DNA from: Desulfovibrionaceae bacterium
GTDB lineage: Bacteria; Desulfobacterota; Desulfovibrionia; Desulfovibrionales; Desulfovibrionaceae
Assembly (NCBI GenBank): GCA_031082225.1
Contig: JAVHLG010000001.1
Location: 62,001 to 126,000, forward strand
Direction: 5' to 3'
Length of the DNA stretch: 64,000 bases
The notes under the pieces were generated by a model. It was not told the origin of the DNA and made no database searches. It saw only the letters and a list, made by a program, of their open reading frames with translations. A program made the position numbers and the translations under genes. This document shows positions 1 through 8,750 of this stretch, piece after piece. Numbering within the stretch: the first letter of the stretch is position 1; each line of letters starts with the position of its first letter.

Positions 1-817
1 CCAGAAGTTCCCCCATGTCCAAGTCGCCGCCGCAATCGCTGACGGTGTTGTTGGCGGCGTTGACGAAAGAAAGCGTAAAGCCGTCAGCACCGGCCGACAC
101 GACCTGGAGTTCGAGATACAGACGGAACCCCTTGCCGAATTTGCACACGCCGTTTTGGCAGTAGGTGGTGTCCTCCAGGATCGTTTTGGTGTCATTGAAC
201 CAGAGGCAGGCGAATCCCTGGGTCGTCCTGTTGCCAAGCCGGATATATTCCGTCCCGGCGTAGTCTGGGTGCCCTTCGGTCACGACGTCATTGAGTTTAT
301 TGGCCATCCCCGCATGCGCGCTCTTGGCTCCCGCTATTTGATACGCATCCCCTGGGATGCTGATATCGTAACCCCCGTATTCATCAGGCTCCTCACCAGA
401 CCCTGGAATAACAGGAACCGACGGCAACTGATGGTTCGCCTCCATGCTCGTTCCGGCCCCATAGATCCCGCACACGGTCACCGGATAGGCGGACGCCGCC
501 TTTGCGCCAACCGTCATCCTGAATGCGACGTTATTCCCCAGGGAATATGTCGTGGTGCTGTTTTCCAGGGCCGCCAGATCGGTTCCCGGGGCCTCCGCAT
601 ACCGCAAACCAGAAACCGCCGCATAATAGGCCTGGTTGTGAGCGGTTTTCGCTACGTTCGACACGCTCGACGACGACGAAAAATACGCCACCCCGCCCCC
701 AACGGCCCCGAGCAGGACGATGGAGGCGATGACGTACAAAAGCGCCGAACCGCGCCGAGGCGACGGACCGCGGTTAAGCAAGGCTGGGCAACCAAAAACT
801 TCATGATGTCCCGACAT
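1..817 (-). CDS. PilX/MshP-Q-like pilus protein with prepilin-like N-terminus and a possible L-type lectin/ConA-like C-terminal region; runs off the left edge (partial)
   Basis: Absent from the ORF track because it is truncated by the window. Minus-strand reading from ATG at 817 (AGGAGG just upstream) gives MSGHHEVFGCPALLNRGPSPRRGSALLYVIASIVLLGAVGGGVAYFSSSSSVSNVAKTAHNQAYYAAVSGLRYAE...GADGFTLSFVNAANNTVSDCGGDLDMGELL, open to base 1. Confidence 0.8.
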   Translation of the reverse strand, partial: MSGHHEVFGCPALLNRGPSPRRGSALLYVIASIVLLGAVGGGVAYFSSSSSVSNVAKTAHNQAYYAAVSGLRYAEAPGTDLAALENSTTTYSLGNNVAFRMTVGAKAASAYPVTVCGIYGAGTSMEANHQLPSVPVIPGSGEEPDEYGGYDISIPGDAYQIAGAKSAHAGMANKLNDVVTEGHPDYAGTEYIRLGNRTTQGFACLWFNDTKTILEDTTYCQNGVCKFGKGFRLYLELQVVSAGADGFTLSFVNAANNTVSDCGGDLDMGELL

Positions 818-1273
818 ATTGCCTCCTGCCGTCCAGCACAAACCGACTTGACATATTTCTAGCCCGCTCCCCCTCCTTGATATGCCTATTCAGTCTCAAT
901 AGGTATACAGGGACACTTATGGAACGGCCGCCAAATATTTAGCACACCCTGCCACACAGGGTCACGAAATTATTTCAAATAATAACGCTCACACTATATA
1001 TCCAAGCGTAAAAACCACTCCTGGAAGAGCCGGTTCTTTCCTGTACTCGATAGTGTCGGGTTCCTTCCTGCAAAGAAGGTCTGTGAATGGGACAACCTCG
1101 TTGCAGACCGCCTGAGGTCGGAGTGACGCGGGGCGGCGCAAGGATATAAAACGACTTGCTGACGGCGTTGCCGTAGCTTTTTATATCACCCTTTCCGCCC
1201 GCGAAGACGGCAAGCTTCGGGGATGTTCCCCAGTTAAGATGCCAATTATTGGACACTCAACTAGGCATACCTC

Positions 1274-2755
1274 TTACGGCCAATATTTATTGGCATAGTC
1301 TGAGGCAACGAAATAAGAGTAGCTGCCACCGCTTGTGTTGATGGACCCATTTGAATAAAGCGCACCGACAGACACAAAGCTACCTTCTGTTTTGATGTCT
1401 CCTTTTGAAAATAACGTGCCAATCCATGCGTGCCCATCGCCAGAGAATTTAGAACTCCCCCTTACATCAATATATATTCTTTTGGCTGCCTCAATAAATT
1501 TTTCATTAGTATAATTGCTTGTCGACGGCTTATTCTTATCTTGAAAACAATTTTCATTTTTGTCGGTCGTGATATATATAGAGCTTCCAAACTTTAAATC
1601 GCCTTGTACAAAAATATTTACATACGTATCCTTGTCAGAAAGATCAAAACACGTTTTAGCCCCCCCTCCCGTTGTAAATGATGGATAAGCATATGTGGTC
1701 GTGTTATTGATATCTTTTCCGACAAACGTGAATTGACCTCCATAATTTGGATCAGGAGATGTAGGAGTAACGACTTTGTGCTCAGGCAGAGTATAACTTG
1801 GACATCCATCTGGCTTATCTGTTATTTTGACAGCCGACCCTTCGACAATAGCCGCAATATCAGCGGGATTAGATGGCGAAATTGTTCCATAATAGTAAAC
1901 GTTTCCGCCATTTCCATCTATCTTAACGACTTTTCCATTCCATCGTGCAATAGTTAAATTTCCACCTGAAGATACGTTTCCATGTACAACGCCACGGTTA
2001 ATGGTTATGTTTCCTTGAGAAACAACTGTCCCATAAACATGGTCAGTGTTTTGAATTATTATGCACGTATTTGAGCAAATAACAGATGTTCCATCTTCCT
2101 TTCCTATTCGTGGCCCTGACAATGTGAGGCAATCACTCCCAACACCAGCATGATACAGTGAACCGTTTATGGTTGCCCAATTGAACGTAGCTTTTTGAAA
2201 ATAGTAGTTTCCATCATAGCCCTCCCCTGAAAAATTTATTGTCCCTTGTGCTGCGGTCCCCTTTGGGATGCTCGTGTTCACCGGCTCTTCTGGGTCTTCC
2301 GGTTCTTCGCCACCCGTCGTCTTTGGCGGAACGCAGTCATTCGCACTGTATTGCGCCTCCAAGGACGTGCCGCTGGCGGCCACACCGATGGAGCTGGTGG
2401 GGTAGCAGGCTCCTGTCTTCGCGGAAACTACCAATGTAAAAGCTGCATCATCGAGGGTGAAGGATTGTTTGCTGCCTGTGGCCGCCAAAATTGCCAGGAA
2501 ACCGGCATCGTCAAGCGTGCTGGCATAGTTCATCCCAGAAAGGGCCGCAGAATACGCCTGTTCAGCCCGAGTCTGTGTAAGTTGCGACGTGCTCGACGAC
2601 GACGAAAAATACGCCACCCCGCCCCCGATGGCCCCGAGCAGGACGATGGAGGCGATGACATACAAAAGCGCGCTGCCGCGCGAGGGAACAGGTCGCATGG
2701 ACGAAATGCGGGACAGGACACGGGTGCGGCTGGAGGGTGCGGCTGGTCGGAACAT
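1274..2755 (-). CDS. MshP/PilX-like pilus protein with large Gly/Asn/Thr-rich C-terminal domain; start may be at 2698
   Basis: RGSALLYVIASIVLLGAIGGGVAYFSSSSS N-terminus shared with the gene at 1-817; end of the pilin gene series. Confidence 0.75.
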   Translation of the reverse strand: MFRPAAPSSRTRVLSRISSMRPVPSRGSALLYVIASIVLLGAIGGGVAYFSSSSSTSQLTQTRAEQAYSAALSGMNYASTLDDAGFLAILAATGSKQSFTLDDAAFTLVVSAKTGACYPTSSIGVAASGTSLEAQYSANDCVPPKTTGGEEPEDPEEPVNTSIPKGTAAQGTINFSGEGYDGNYYFQKATFNWATINGSLYHAGVGSDCLTLSGPRIGKEDGTSVICSNTCIIIQNTDHVYGTVVSQGNITINRGVVHGNVSSGGNLTIARWNGKVVKIDGNGGNVYYYGTISPSNPADIAAIVEGSAVKITDKPDGCPSYTLPEHKVVTPTSPDPNYGGQFTFVGKDINNTTTYAYPSFTTGGGAKTCFDLSDKDTYVNIFVQGDLKFGSSIYITTDKNENCFQDKNKPSTSNYTNEKFIEAAKRIYIDVRGSSKFSGDGHAWIGTLFSKGDIKTEGSFVSVGALYSNGSINTSGGSYSYFVASDYANKYWP

Positions 2756-2781
2756 CCTGTCCTCCTTGGGGCTGGGATGGA

Positions 2782-3294
2782 TTATGGCGTAATCTTACCA
2801 GGAAAGACCGAGGTTGTGAACGTCACCGTGCTGCCGTCGCTGTCCCGCATGTTCAGGGTGATGTCGATGATATCGCCATCAGCATAACTACTATCAGGTA
2901 CGCCAGCCACTCCTGTCCGGTATTGAAGGGTAAGGCCATTGGCCGACGCCACATCGTCAATCAACGTAACGGTATTCCATGTGATACGGTTTCCACCTCC
3001 GTCATAAGCGATGGTGTACGTCGTGTCACTCCCTGAAATATCTGAAACAAAAGTCAACGACGTATCCGAAGCTGCACTCACGCTTTTCAGATACGTCAGC
3101 TCGATCCGCATCCGGTTCAGCGCGATCTGGGCCTTCTGGGTGATCTCCAGGGCGTCGCGGGAGATGAAAAACCCGCGCACGGCCTGGCCCATGAAACCGA
3201 ACACCGTGGCGGCCAGGATGCCCAAAAGCACCAGGGCGGCGATGATCTCGATGAGGCTGAAGCCGCGTTGGCGGCGGGCGACGGTGGTGGTCAT
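2782..3294 (-). CDS. Type IV prepilin-like protein (MshO-like position)
   Basis: MTTTVARRQRGFSLIEIIAALVLLGILAATVFGF prepilin cleavage/methylation motif; ATG at 3294. Confidence 0.85.
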   Translation of the reverse strand: MTTTVARRQRGFSLIEIIAALVLLGILAATVFGFMGQAVRGFFISRDALEITQKAQIALNRMRIELTYLKSVSAASDTSLTFVSDISGSDTTYTIAYDGGGNRITWNTVTLIDDVASANGLTLQYRTGVAGVPDSSYADGDIIDITLNMRDSDGSTVTFTTSVFPGKITP

Positions 3295-3695
3295 TGCGAT
3301 GTAAACAAATAGGAGATTTTTGAGCCGGATTGGGCGGGCGCGGAGATGGTCACGCAGAGATAGTCCACACTTGCACCATCGGTAAAGGTCGTCGACCCCG
3401 GAGGCAGATAGCACGGGGAATTTCGCTCAATCGTGTACTGGCCGTATATTTTGTTTGTAATATTCGTCTGCATATCAGGCAAGGTCGTCCCCGCCTCCGA
3501 ATCCGCAATCATGCCCTCCATGACCGCCTGCAAACTGGCGTCGTTTTGCAACGCCTGGATGGGATCGTAACTCCGGGTGATGCCCGGCCCCATGAACGTG
3601 GCCAGCATGGCCCCGGCAATGCCCAGCACCACCAGGGTGATGATGATCTCGATCAGGGAGAAGCCGCGCGGGCAATGGCGAAAATTATTGCGCAA
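3291..3695 (-). CDS. Type IV prepilin-like protein (MshD-like position)
   Basis: MRNNFRHCPRGFSLIEIIITLVVLGIAGAM; overlaps next gene by 4 nt. Confidence 0.85.
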   Translation of the reverse strand: MRNNFRHCPRGFSLIEIIITLVVLGIAGAMLATFMGPGITRSYDPIQALQNDASLQAVMEGMIADSEAGTTLPDMQTNITNKIYGQYTIERNSPCYLPPGSTTFTDGASVDYLCVTISAPAQSGSKISYLFTSQ

Positions 3696-4152
3696 AGCCG
3701 GTCTCCGGGGTAATGTTCACTGTTACAGTGCCGCTTTTTCCGGTAAAGACGACCGTATTTCCGCTTGGGGTCGTGGTGGCCTGCCCGCGCCAGTTGAAGG
3801 TGAAGGTTCCGGTTCCGCTGGTCACGCCGCCGTCATAGCTGTGCGTGGCCCCGGACTCGCCGGGCAAGGTCGGCGTGCCGATGGACGGGTTGGTGGTGGA
3901 CAGGATATAGCTGCCGCCGCCCACGGTGACGGTCCAGGGGTAGATATCCCCCATGGCCCGGATCTGGGCATAGCGCAGGTGCGACTTGAAAATCTCGGCC
4001 TCGGCCACGGCGGCGGCGTTCGTGTCGGTGAATTTGGCCACGGCCACGGCGGCCATGATGCCGACAAGGATCAGGACGGCGACTACCTCGATGAGCGTGA
4101 AGCCGCGCCCCCGGCAACAACCGAATCTTTTACCCGGCCGATAGGTTCCCAT
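3685..4152 (-). CDS. Type IV prepilin-like protein (MshC-like position)
   Basis: MGTYRPGKRFGCCRGRGFTLIEVVAVLILVGIMAAVAVAKF. Confidence 0.85.
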   Translation of the reverse strand: MGTYRPGKRFGCCRGRGFTLIEVVAVLILVGIMAAVAVAKFTDTNAAAVAEAEIFKSHLRYAQIRAMGDIYPWTVTVGGGSYILSTTNPSIGTPTLPGESGATHSYDGGVTSGTGTFTFNWRGQATTTPSGNTVVFTGKSGTVTVNITPETGFAQ

Positions 4153-4228
4153 ACGCTCCCATACGATTCTCCGCGTCAAACCATGCCCTTTTTGACCTGG
4201 CCAGGCAGCCATCACGAGCATCGCCGTC

Positions 4229-4271
4229 CCTGGTGAAGGCAATCCGTTTCACGCGGATTGCCTTCACCAGG
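4229..4271 (-). terminator. Perfect 18-bp inverted repeat hairpin downstream of the major pilin gene (attenuator or mRNA stabiliser; no T-tract)
   Basis: CCTGGTGAAGGCAATCCG-tttcacg-CGGATTGCCTTCACCAGG read directly. Confidence 0.7.
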
Positions 4272-4281
4272 AAGGATATCG

Positions 4282-4665
4282 CTACGGAAGAGTCCAGGTG
4301 CCCGTGGCGGTATACGCAGCGTTCGTCTTGCTCGTGGCCGTGATGGTCCCGCCCGTGCACGTCACGTCGTAATCGCCAGTCACATTGGTGGGGCACGCCG
4401 CTTCCGTGACAACTTCGTCCAGCGTCGGCACCGTACCATTGTTTTCAAGAATCAGCTTCGAATAGGCCATGGTCATCATCGACTGGCCCGCAGCCACAGC
4501 GGCCTTGGCCGAGGCAACTCCGGCCTCCGTTTGCAAATCCTGATACTTGGGCACGGCCACGGCTGCCAGGATGCCCAAAATGACCAGGACTGCGATGATT
4601 TCGATCAAGGTGAAGCCCCGTTGTTCCCGGGTCGCCCGTTTTTCCACGTCGTGCATCGAATCCAT
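4282..4665 (-). CDS. mshA: Type IV pilin, probable major (MshA-like) pilin
   Basis: MDSMHDVEKRATREQRGFTLIEIIAVLVILGILAAVAVPKYQDLQTEAGVASAKAAVAAGQ; first pilin after the MshG/PilC gene. Confidence 0.85.
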   Translation of the reverse strand: MDSMHDVEKRATREQRGFTLIEIIAVLVILGILAAVAVPKYQDLQTEAGVASAKAAVAAGQSMMTMAYSKLILENNGTVPTLDEVVTEAACPTNVTGDYDVTCTGGTITATSKTNAAYTATGTWTLP

Positions 4666-4842
4666 ACTGCGTCTCCTTACAAAGTGTTTGTCGTTTCCGC
4701 TCTGACCCGGCAGTCCGGAACGCCACCCCGTCCAGCATTACGGGAAAAAAAGAAGACATTTCCCGGGAAACAGCACTCATCCCCGCCCGGCATGCCCACT
4801 GACGGGCCTGCCGACCAGTTTCTCGCGCAACTGAAAAATTGA

Positions 4843-4858
4843 AGCACAATCCATGCCA
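4843..4858 (-). promoter_or_regulatory. Possible sigma-54-type promoter upstream of the major pilin gene
   Basis: Minus-strand TGGCATGGATTGTGCT vs TGGCACGnnnnTTGCT, two mismatches. Confidence 0.35.
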
Positions 4859-4884
4859 CACCAGGCCTTCCGGCGGTCGGCCGT

Positions 4885-6108
4885 CTATTTCACCATCTTG
4901 GTCATTTCCCACATGGGCATGAATATCGACAGGGCGAAAAACCCCACCACCCCGGCCAGTCCCACGATGAGGATGGGGCCGATGGCGTCGGCCAACCGGC
5001 CCACGGCATAGCCCACCTCGTCGTCATAATGCTCGGACACGGCCTTGAGCATGGAGTCCAGGTCGCCGGTCTCCTCGCCGATGGCCACCATGGACACCAC
5101 CATGGGCGTGAAATACCGGGCCCGTTGCAACGGCCCCGAGATGCCCCGGCCTTCGCGGATCTGGTCCTTGATGCGCGAAAATTCCTTGGAGATGGCCGCG
5201 TTGCCGATGGTCTCGGACAAAATGTCCAGGGCCTGGAGCACCTGCACCCCGCTGGCCTGAAGGATGGAGAAGATCGAGGCGAAGCGGGACATGGCGGCCT
5301 TGATGAACAGGTTGCCCAGAACCGGTATCTTCAGCCAGAATGCGTCCCGGACCACCTGGCCCTGCTCGGTGCGGAAAAACAGCCACAACCCCAGAACCAA
5401 AAGCCCCAGGCCGACAAGCATGACAAGCCAGTAGGACGCCAAGGCCGTGTTCATGGCCATGGCCACCTTGGTGGGCCAGGGCAGTTCGATCTTGGCCGTG
5501 GAGAACATCTTGGCGAACACCGGCACCACGTAGGCCAAAAGGAAAATGAACGCCCCGCCCAGGGCGATCACCACCGTCATGGGATATTGCAGGGCCTTTT
5601 TGATGTCGGTCTTGACCTTGTTTTCGTGGCTGATGATGAAGATGAGACGGTCCAGCACCTCGGGCAGCATGCCGGACAGCTCCCCGGCCTTGACCATGCT
5701 CACGTACAGCTTGGAGAACACCGAGGGATGCTTGGCCAGGGCCTCGGAGATGGAGACGCCCTTGCGCATGTCGTCGCCCATTGTGGCGCAGATCATCTTG
5801 AGCTTTTTGTTCTCGGACTGCTGCTCCAGCACCCGCAAAAGCTCCAGGATGGACAGTCCGGCGGCCAGCATGGTCCGAAGCTGCTTGGTGAAAAGGATCA
5901 GGTCCTGGGGTTTGACCCGGGCCAGGGCCATCTCCAGGCCGGACAGGCCGCCCTCGCCCGAGGCCGCCGCGCCGCCGCGCTGCACCCGCACGGGGATGTA
6001 GCCCATGGCCGCCAGCCGCGACGTGGCCGCGTCGCCGGATTCGGCCTCAAGCTCGCCCTGGATCAGGGAGCCGGTGTCGTTGTAGGCCTCGTAGGCGAAT
6101 TTGGCCAT
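4885..6108 (-). CDS. mshG: Type II secretion/type IV pilus inner-membrane protein (PilC/GspF/MshG family)
   Basis: [40 protein letters not shown]... typical GspF family with TM segments. Confidence 0.93.
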   Translation of the reverse strand: MAKFAYEAYNDTGSLIQGELEAESGDAATSRLAAMGYIPVRVQRGGAAASGEGGLSGLEMALARVKPQDLILFTKQLRTMLAAGLSILELLRVLEQQSENKKLKMICATMGDDMRKGVSISEALAKHPSVFSKLYVSMVKAGELSGMLPEVLDRLIFIISHENKVKTDIKKALQYPMTVVIALGGAFIFLLAYVVPVFAKMFSTAKIELPWPTKVAMAMNTALASYWLVMLVGLGLLVLGLWLFFRTEQGQVVRDAFWLKIPVLGNLFIKAAMSRFASIFSILQASGVQVLQALDILSETIGNAAISKEFSRIKDQIREGRGISGPLQRARYFTPMVVSMVAIGEETGDLDSMLKAVSEHYDDEVGYAVGRLADAIGPILIVGLAGVVGFFALSIFMPMWEMTKMVK

Positions 6109-6153
6109 GGGGTGCGACCGTCCTTTCCGCGTGTCCTGTCATCCGCCCAGGCG

Positions 6154-6492
6154 TCAGTGCAATACCGCCTGCCTGAGCACCTCGGCGGCCCAGGCGTTCA
6201 GGCTCTTGCCCTGGGACTGCGCCGCGAGAGCCGCATCACGGTGAAGCTCCGGGGTCAGGCGGATGTTCACCCGCCCGGAATACGGCCTGTCCGGCGAGAT
6301 GCCGTTTTCCCGGCAGACCTCGAAATAGGTTTCCATGCTCGTGGCGAATTCCCGTTCCAGTTCCTCGCCCGTGGCCCCGTAAAAGGAAATCACGGAGTTC
6401 ACGTTGACCACCCGGCCGTGGAAAAGCTTCGTGTCCGGATCGTAGTCCACCACAGCGACATACTCGTTATAGCGAAGCGTCGCCATTGTCAC
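6154..6492 (-). CDS. hicB: HicB family antitoxin
   Basis: [58 protein letters not shown]...[29 protein letters not shown]: HicB fold plus RHH. Confidence 0.9.
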   Translation of the reverse strand: MTMATLRYNEYVAVVDYDPDTKLFHGRVVNVNSVISFYGATGEELEREFATSMETYFEVCRENGISPDRPYSGRVNIRLTPELHRDAALAAQSQGKSLNAWAAEVLRQAVLH

Positions 6493-6495
6493 TCC

Positions 6496-6750
6496 TTACG
6501 GGTTGACGCCGCACAGGGACAAAAACACCCTCATATCATCGACGGCCCCCTTGTCCATGGTCGGCGAGGGGTGCGGCCGGTGCAGCACAAGCACTTTGCC
6601 CGATAAAACGAAAGCCGCCCGTGAACCCGCACGCTGGGTCACCGTTCCTCCAAGGGCGGAAATCAGGCCCACGACATCGTCAAACCTGAGATTCGCCCGG
6701 GTGGGTTTGGTGAAAATTTCCCCCAGGGTTCGAGTGTGCTTTCGGTTCAT
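6496..6750 (-). CDS. hicA: HicA family mRNA interferase toxin
   Basis: MNRKHTRTLGEIFTKPTRANLRFDDVVGLISALGGTVTQRAGSRAAFVLSGKVLVLHRPHP; adjacent to hicB. Confidence 0.85.
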   Translation of the reverse strand: MNRKHTRTLGEIFTKPTRANLRFDDVVGLISALGGTVTQRAGSRAAFVLSGKVLVLHRPHPSPTMDKGAVDDMRVFLSLCGVNP

Positions 6751-6801
6751 ATATATGGTGCCAAATTCTGACGTCAAGGGCAACCCACCACTCCGCATTC
6801 C

Positions 6802-8514
6802 CTACACCACCACCGCGCCAAGGGCCTCCTCGAAGGTGGTCTTGCCCTCCAGGATCTTGGTGCGCGCGTCGTCGCGCAAAAGCCGCAGGCGACCGTTGTC
6901 CACGGCGAACCGGGTGACCTCCTGGGCCGACTTGCGGCTGATGATCATCTCCGCGATGTCCGTATCCATGACCAGGATCTCGAAAATCCCCACCCGACCC
7001 TTGTAGCCCGACTCGCCGCACATGAAGCACCCCCGGCCGCGCACGAACTCCGCCTGGCCCGCGTCCTCCAGGCCCCAGAACCGAAGCGTCTCCCGGGACG
7101 GGGTGTAGGCCTCCTTGCAGTGCGGGCAGATGCGGCGCACCAGCCGCTGGGCAAAGGTCACCACCAGGGTGGAGGCCACCAGGAAGGGCTCGATGCCCAT
7201 GTCCATGAGCCGGGCCACGGCCCCGGCGGCGTCGTTGGTGTGCACCGTGGCCAGCACCCGGTGGCCGGTAAGCGCGGCCTGCACGGCGATGCCCGCGGTC
7301 TCGCCGTCGCGTATCTCGCCCACCATGACCACGTCGGGATCCTGACGCAGGATGGAGCGCAGACCGCTGGCGAAGGTCATGCCCGCCCGGCGGTTGAGCT
7401 GCACCTGGCGGATGCCGTCCATGCGGTATTCCACCGGGTCTTCCAGGGTGACGATGTTGATGTCGGGGCTGTTGATCTCGCGCAGGATGGCGAAAAGCGA
7501 CGTGGACTTGCCCGATCCCGTGGGGCCGGTGGACAGAAACAGGCCATGGGGCTTGTTGATGACCGCCCGAATCTTGGCCATGTCCTCCCCGGCCATGCCC
7601 AGATCGGCCAGCCCAAGCCCGCCGGAACTCATGTCCAGAAGGCGCATGACCACGTTCTCGCCGTAGATGGTGGGCAGGGTGGACACGCGCACGTTGATCT
7701 CCTTGCGGTCCATGGCGATGGCGAACCGGCCGTCCTGGGGCACCCGGGTCACGGCGATGTCCAGGCGGGCCAGGATCTTTATGCGCGAGACGATGGGCAT
7801 GACCATCTGCTTGGGCGGCGAGGGCACGGGCTTGAGCTTGCCGTCCACCCGGAAGCGGATGGTCACGGATTCGCGCTCGGGGCTGATGTGCACGTCGCTG
7901 GCCCCCTCGCGCACGGCCTGGGACAAAAGCGAATTCACCAGCCGCACCACCGGGGCCTCGCCGGCCATGTTCTCCAGGGAACTGACCTGCATGTCCTCCA
8001 TGTCCGCCTCGGGCGCGGGCTCGGTGTCGATGCTCATGGACTCGATGCTTTCCAGCACCCCCTCGATCCCGGCGCTCATGCCGTAGATGACGCCGGTGAG
8101 CTGGGCCAGCTCCCGCTCGGTGCAGATGACGGGCTCCACCTCGCAGTTTTTATAGATCTCGATGTCCTCGATGGCCCCGATGTCCAGGGGGTCGGCCATG
8201 GCCACCTTGAGCAGGTGCCCGCGATGCACAAGCGGGGCCACGCGGTTTTTGACCGCCAGATCCGACGGGATCACCGAGGCCAGGGTGGAATCCACGGGAT
8301 ACTTGCCCGGGGAATACTTCTCGATGGACATCTGGCGGCTGACGACGTCCACGATGTCCGATTCCTTGACCATGCCCTGGCGCACGAGCTGCTGCCCGAG
8401 TTTGAGGCCGCTTTTTTTTCCGGCGGCCAGGGCCTGGCGCAACTGTTCGTCGGTCAAAAGACCGGCGGCGACCAGCATCTCGCCAAGGCGCAGGCGTTTT
8501 CGTGGCTGCATCAC
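6802..8514 (-). CDS. mshE: GspE/PilB/MshE-type pilus assembly ATPase
   Basis: Walker A GPTGSGKST, VTLEDPVEYRMDGIRQVQ, RSILRQDPDVVMVGEIRD, C-x2-C zinc motif; N-terminal MshEN-like domain. Confidence 0.95.
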   Translation of the reverse strand: MMQPRKRLRLGEMLVAAGLLTDEQLRQALAAGKKSGLKLGQQLVRQGMVKESDIVDVVSRQMSIEKYSPGKYPVDSTLASVIPSDLAVKNRVAPLVHRGHLLKVAMADPLDIGAIEDIEIYKNCEVEPVICTERELAQLTGVIYGMSAGIEGVLESIESMSIDTEPAPEADMEDMQVSSLENMAGEAPVVRLVNSLLSQAVREGASDVHISPERESVTIRFRVDGKLKPVPSPPKQMVMPIVSRIKILARLDIAVTRVPQDGRFAIAMDRKEINVRVSTLPTIYGENVVMRLLDMSSGGLGLADLGMAGEDMAKIRAVINKPHGLFLSTGPTGSGKSTSLFAILREINSPDINIVTLEDPVEYRMDGIRQVQLNRRAGMTFASGLRSILRQDPDVVMVGEIRDGETAGIAVQAALTGHRVLATVHTNDAAGAVARLMDMGIEPFLVASTLVVTFAQRLVRRICPHCKEAYTPSRETLRFWGLEDAGQAEFVRGRGCFMCGESGYKGRVGIFEILVMDTDIAEMIISRKSAQEVTRFAVDNGRLRLLRDDARTKILEGKTTFEEALGAVVV

Positions 8515-8750
8515 ACGGCTCCGGGGCTAGTGGTGTGTCCCTTCAAAATACGTCCCTATTTGAGGAAAAACACATATCCTCTCACGTCGTTTTCTTCAAA
8601 ACCCGGGTGCGCCGGTTTCAAGGATGCGCCTGTCGCCTCCCGACGCGCCAGGGCGTTGCCTGATATGCGGCGCGTTTCTCCCGGCGCCTGGCCGTCGGCG
8701 GCATCCCGGGCATGGCCGGGGCCAGGCCGGGGGCGTCCGTGCGGCGTCCG

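Noticed and set aside
975-1256. Minus-strand 93-aa ORF
   Set aside because: No domain, no clear ribosome-binding site; likely intergenic
5029-6606. Long plus-strand ORF (525 aa)
   Set aside because: Antisense shadow of the mshG gene; His/Gly/Gln-rich composition typical of reverse frames in GC-rich genes
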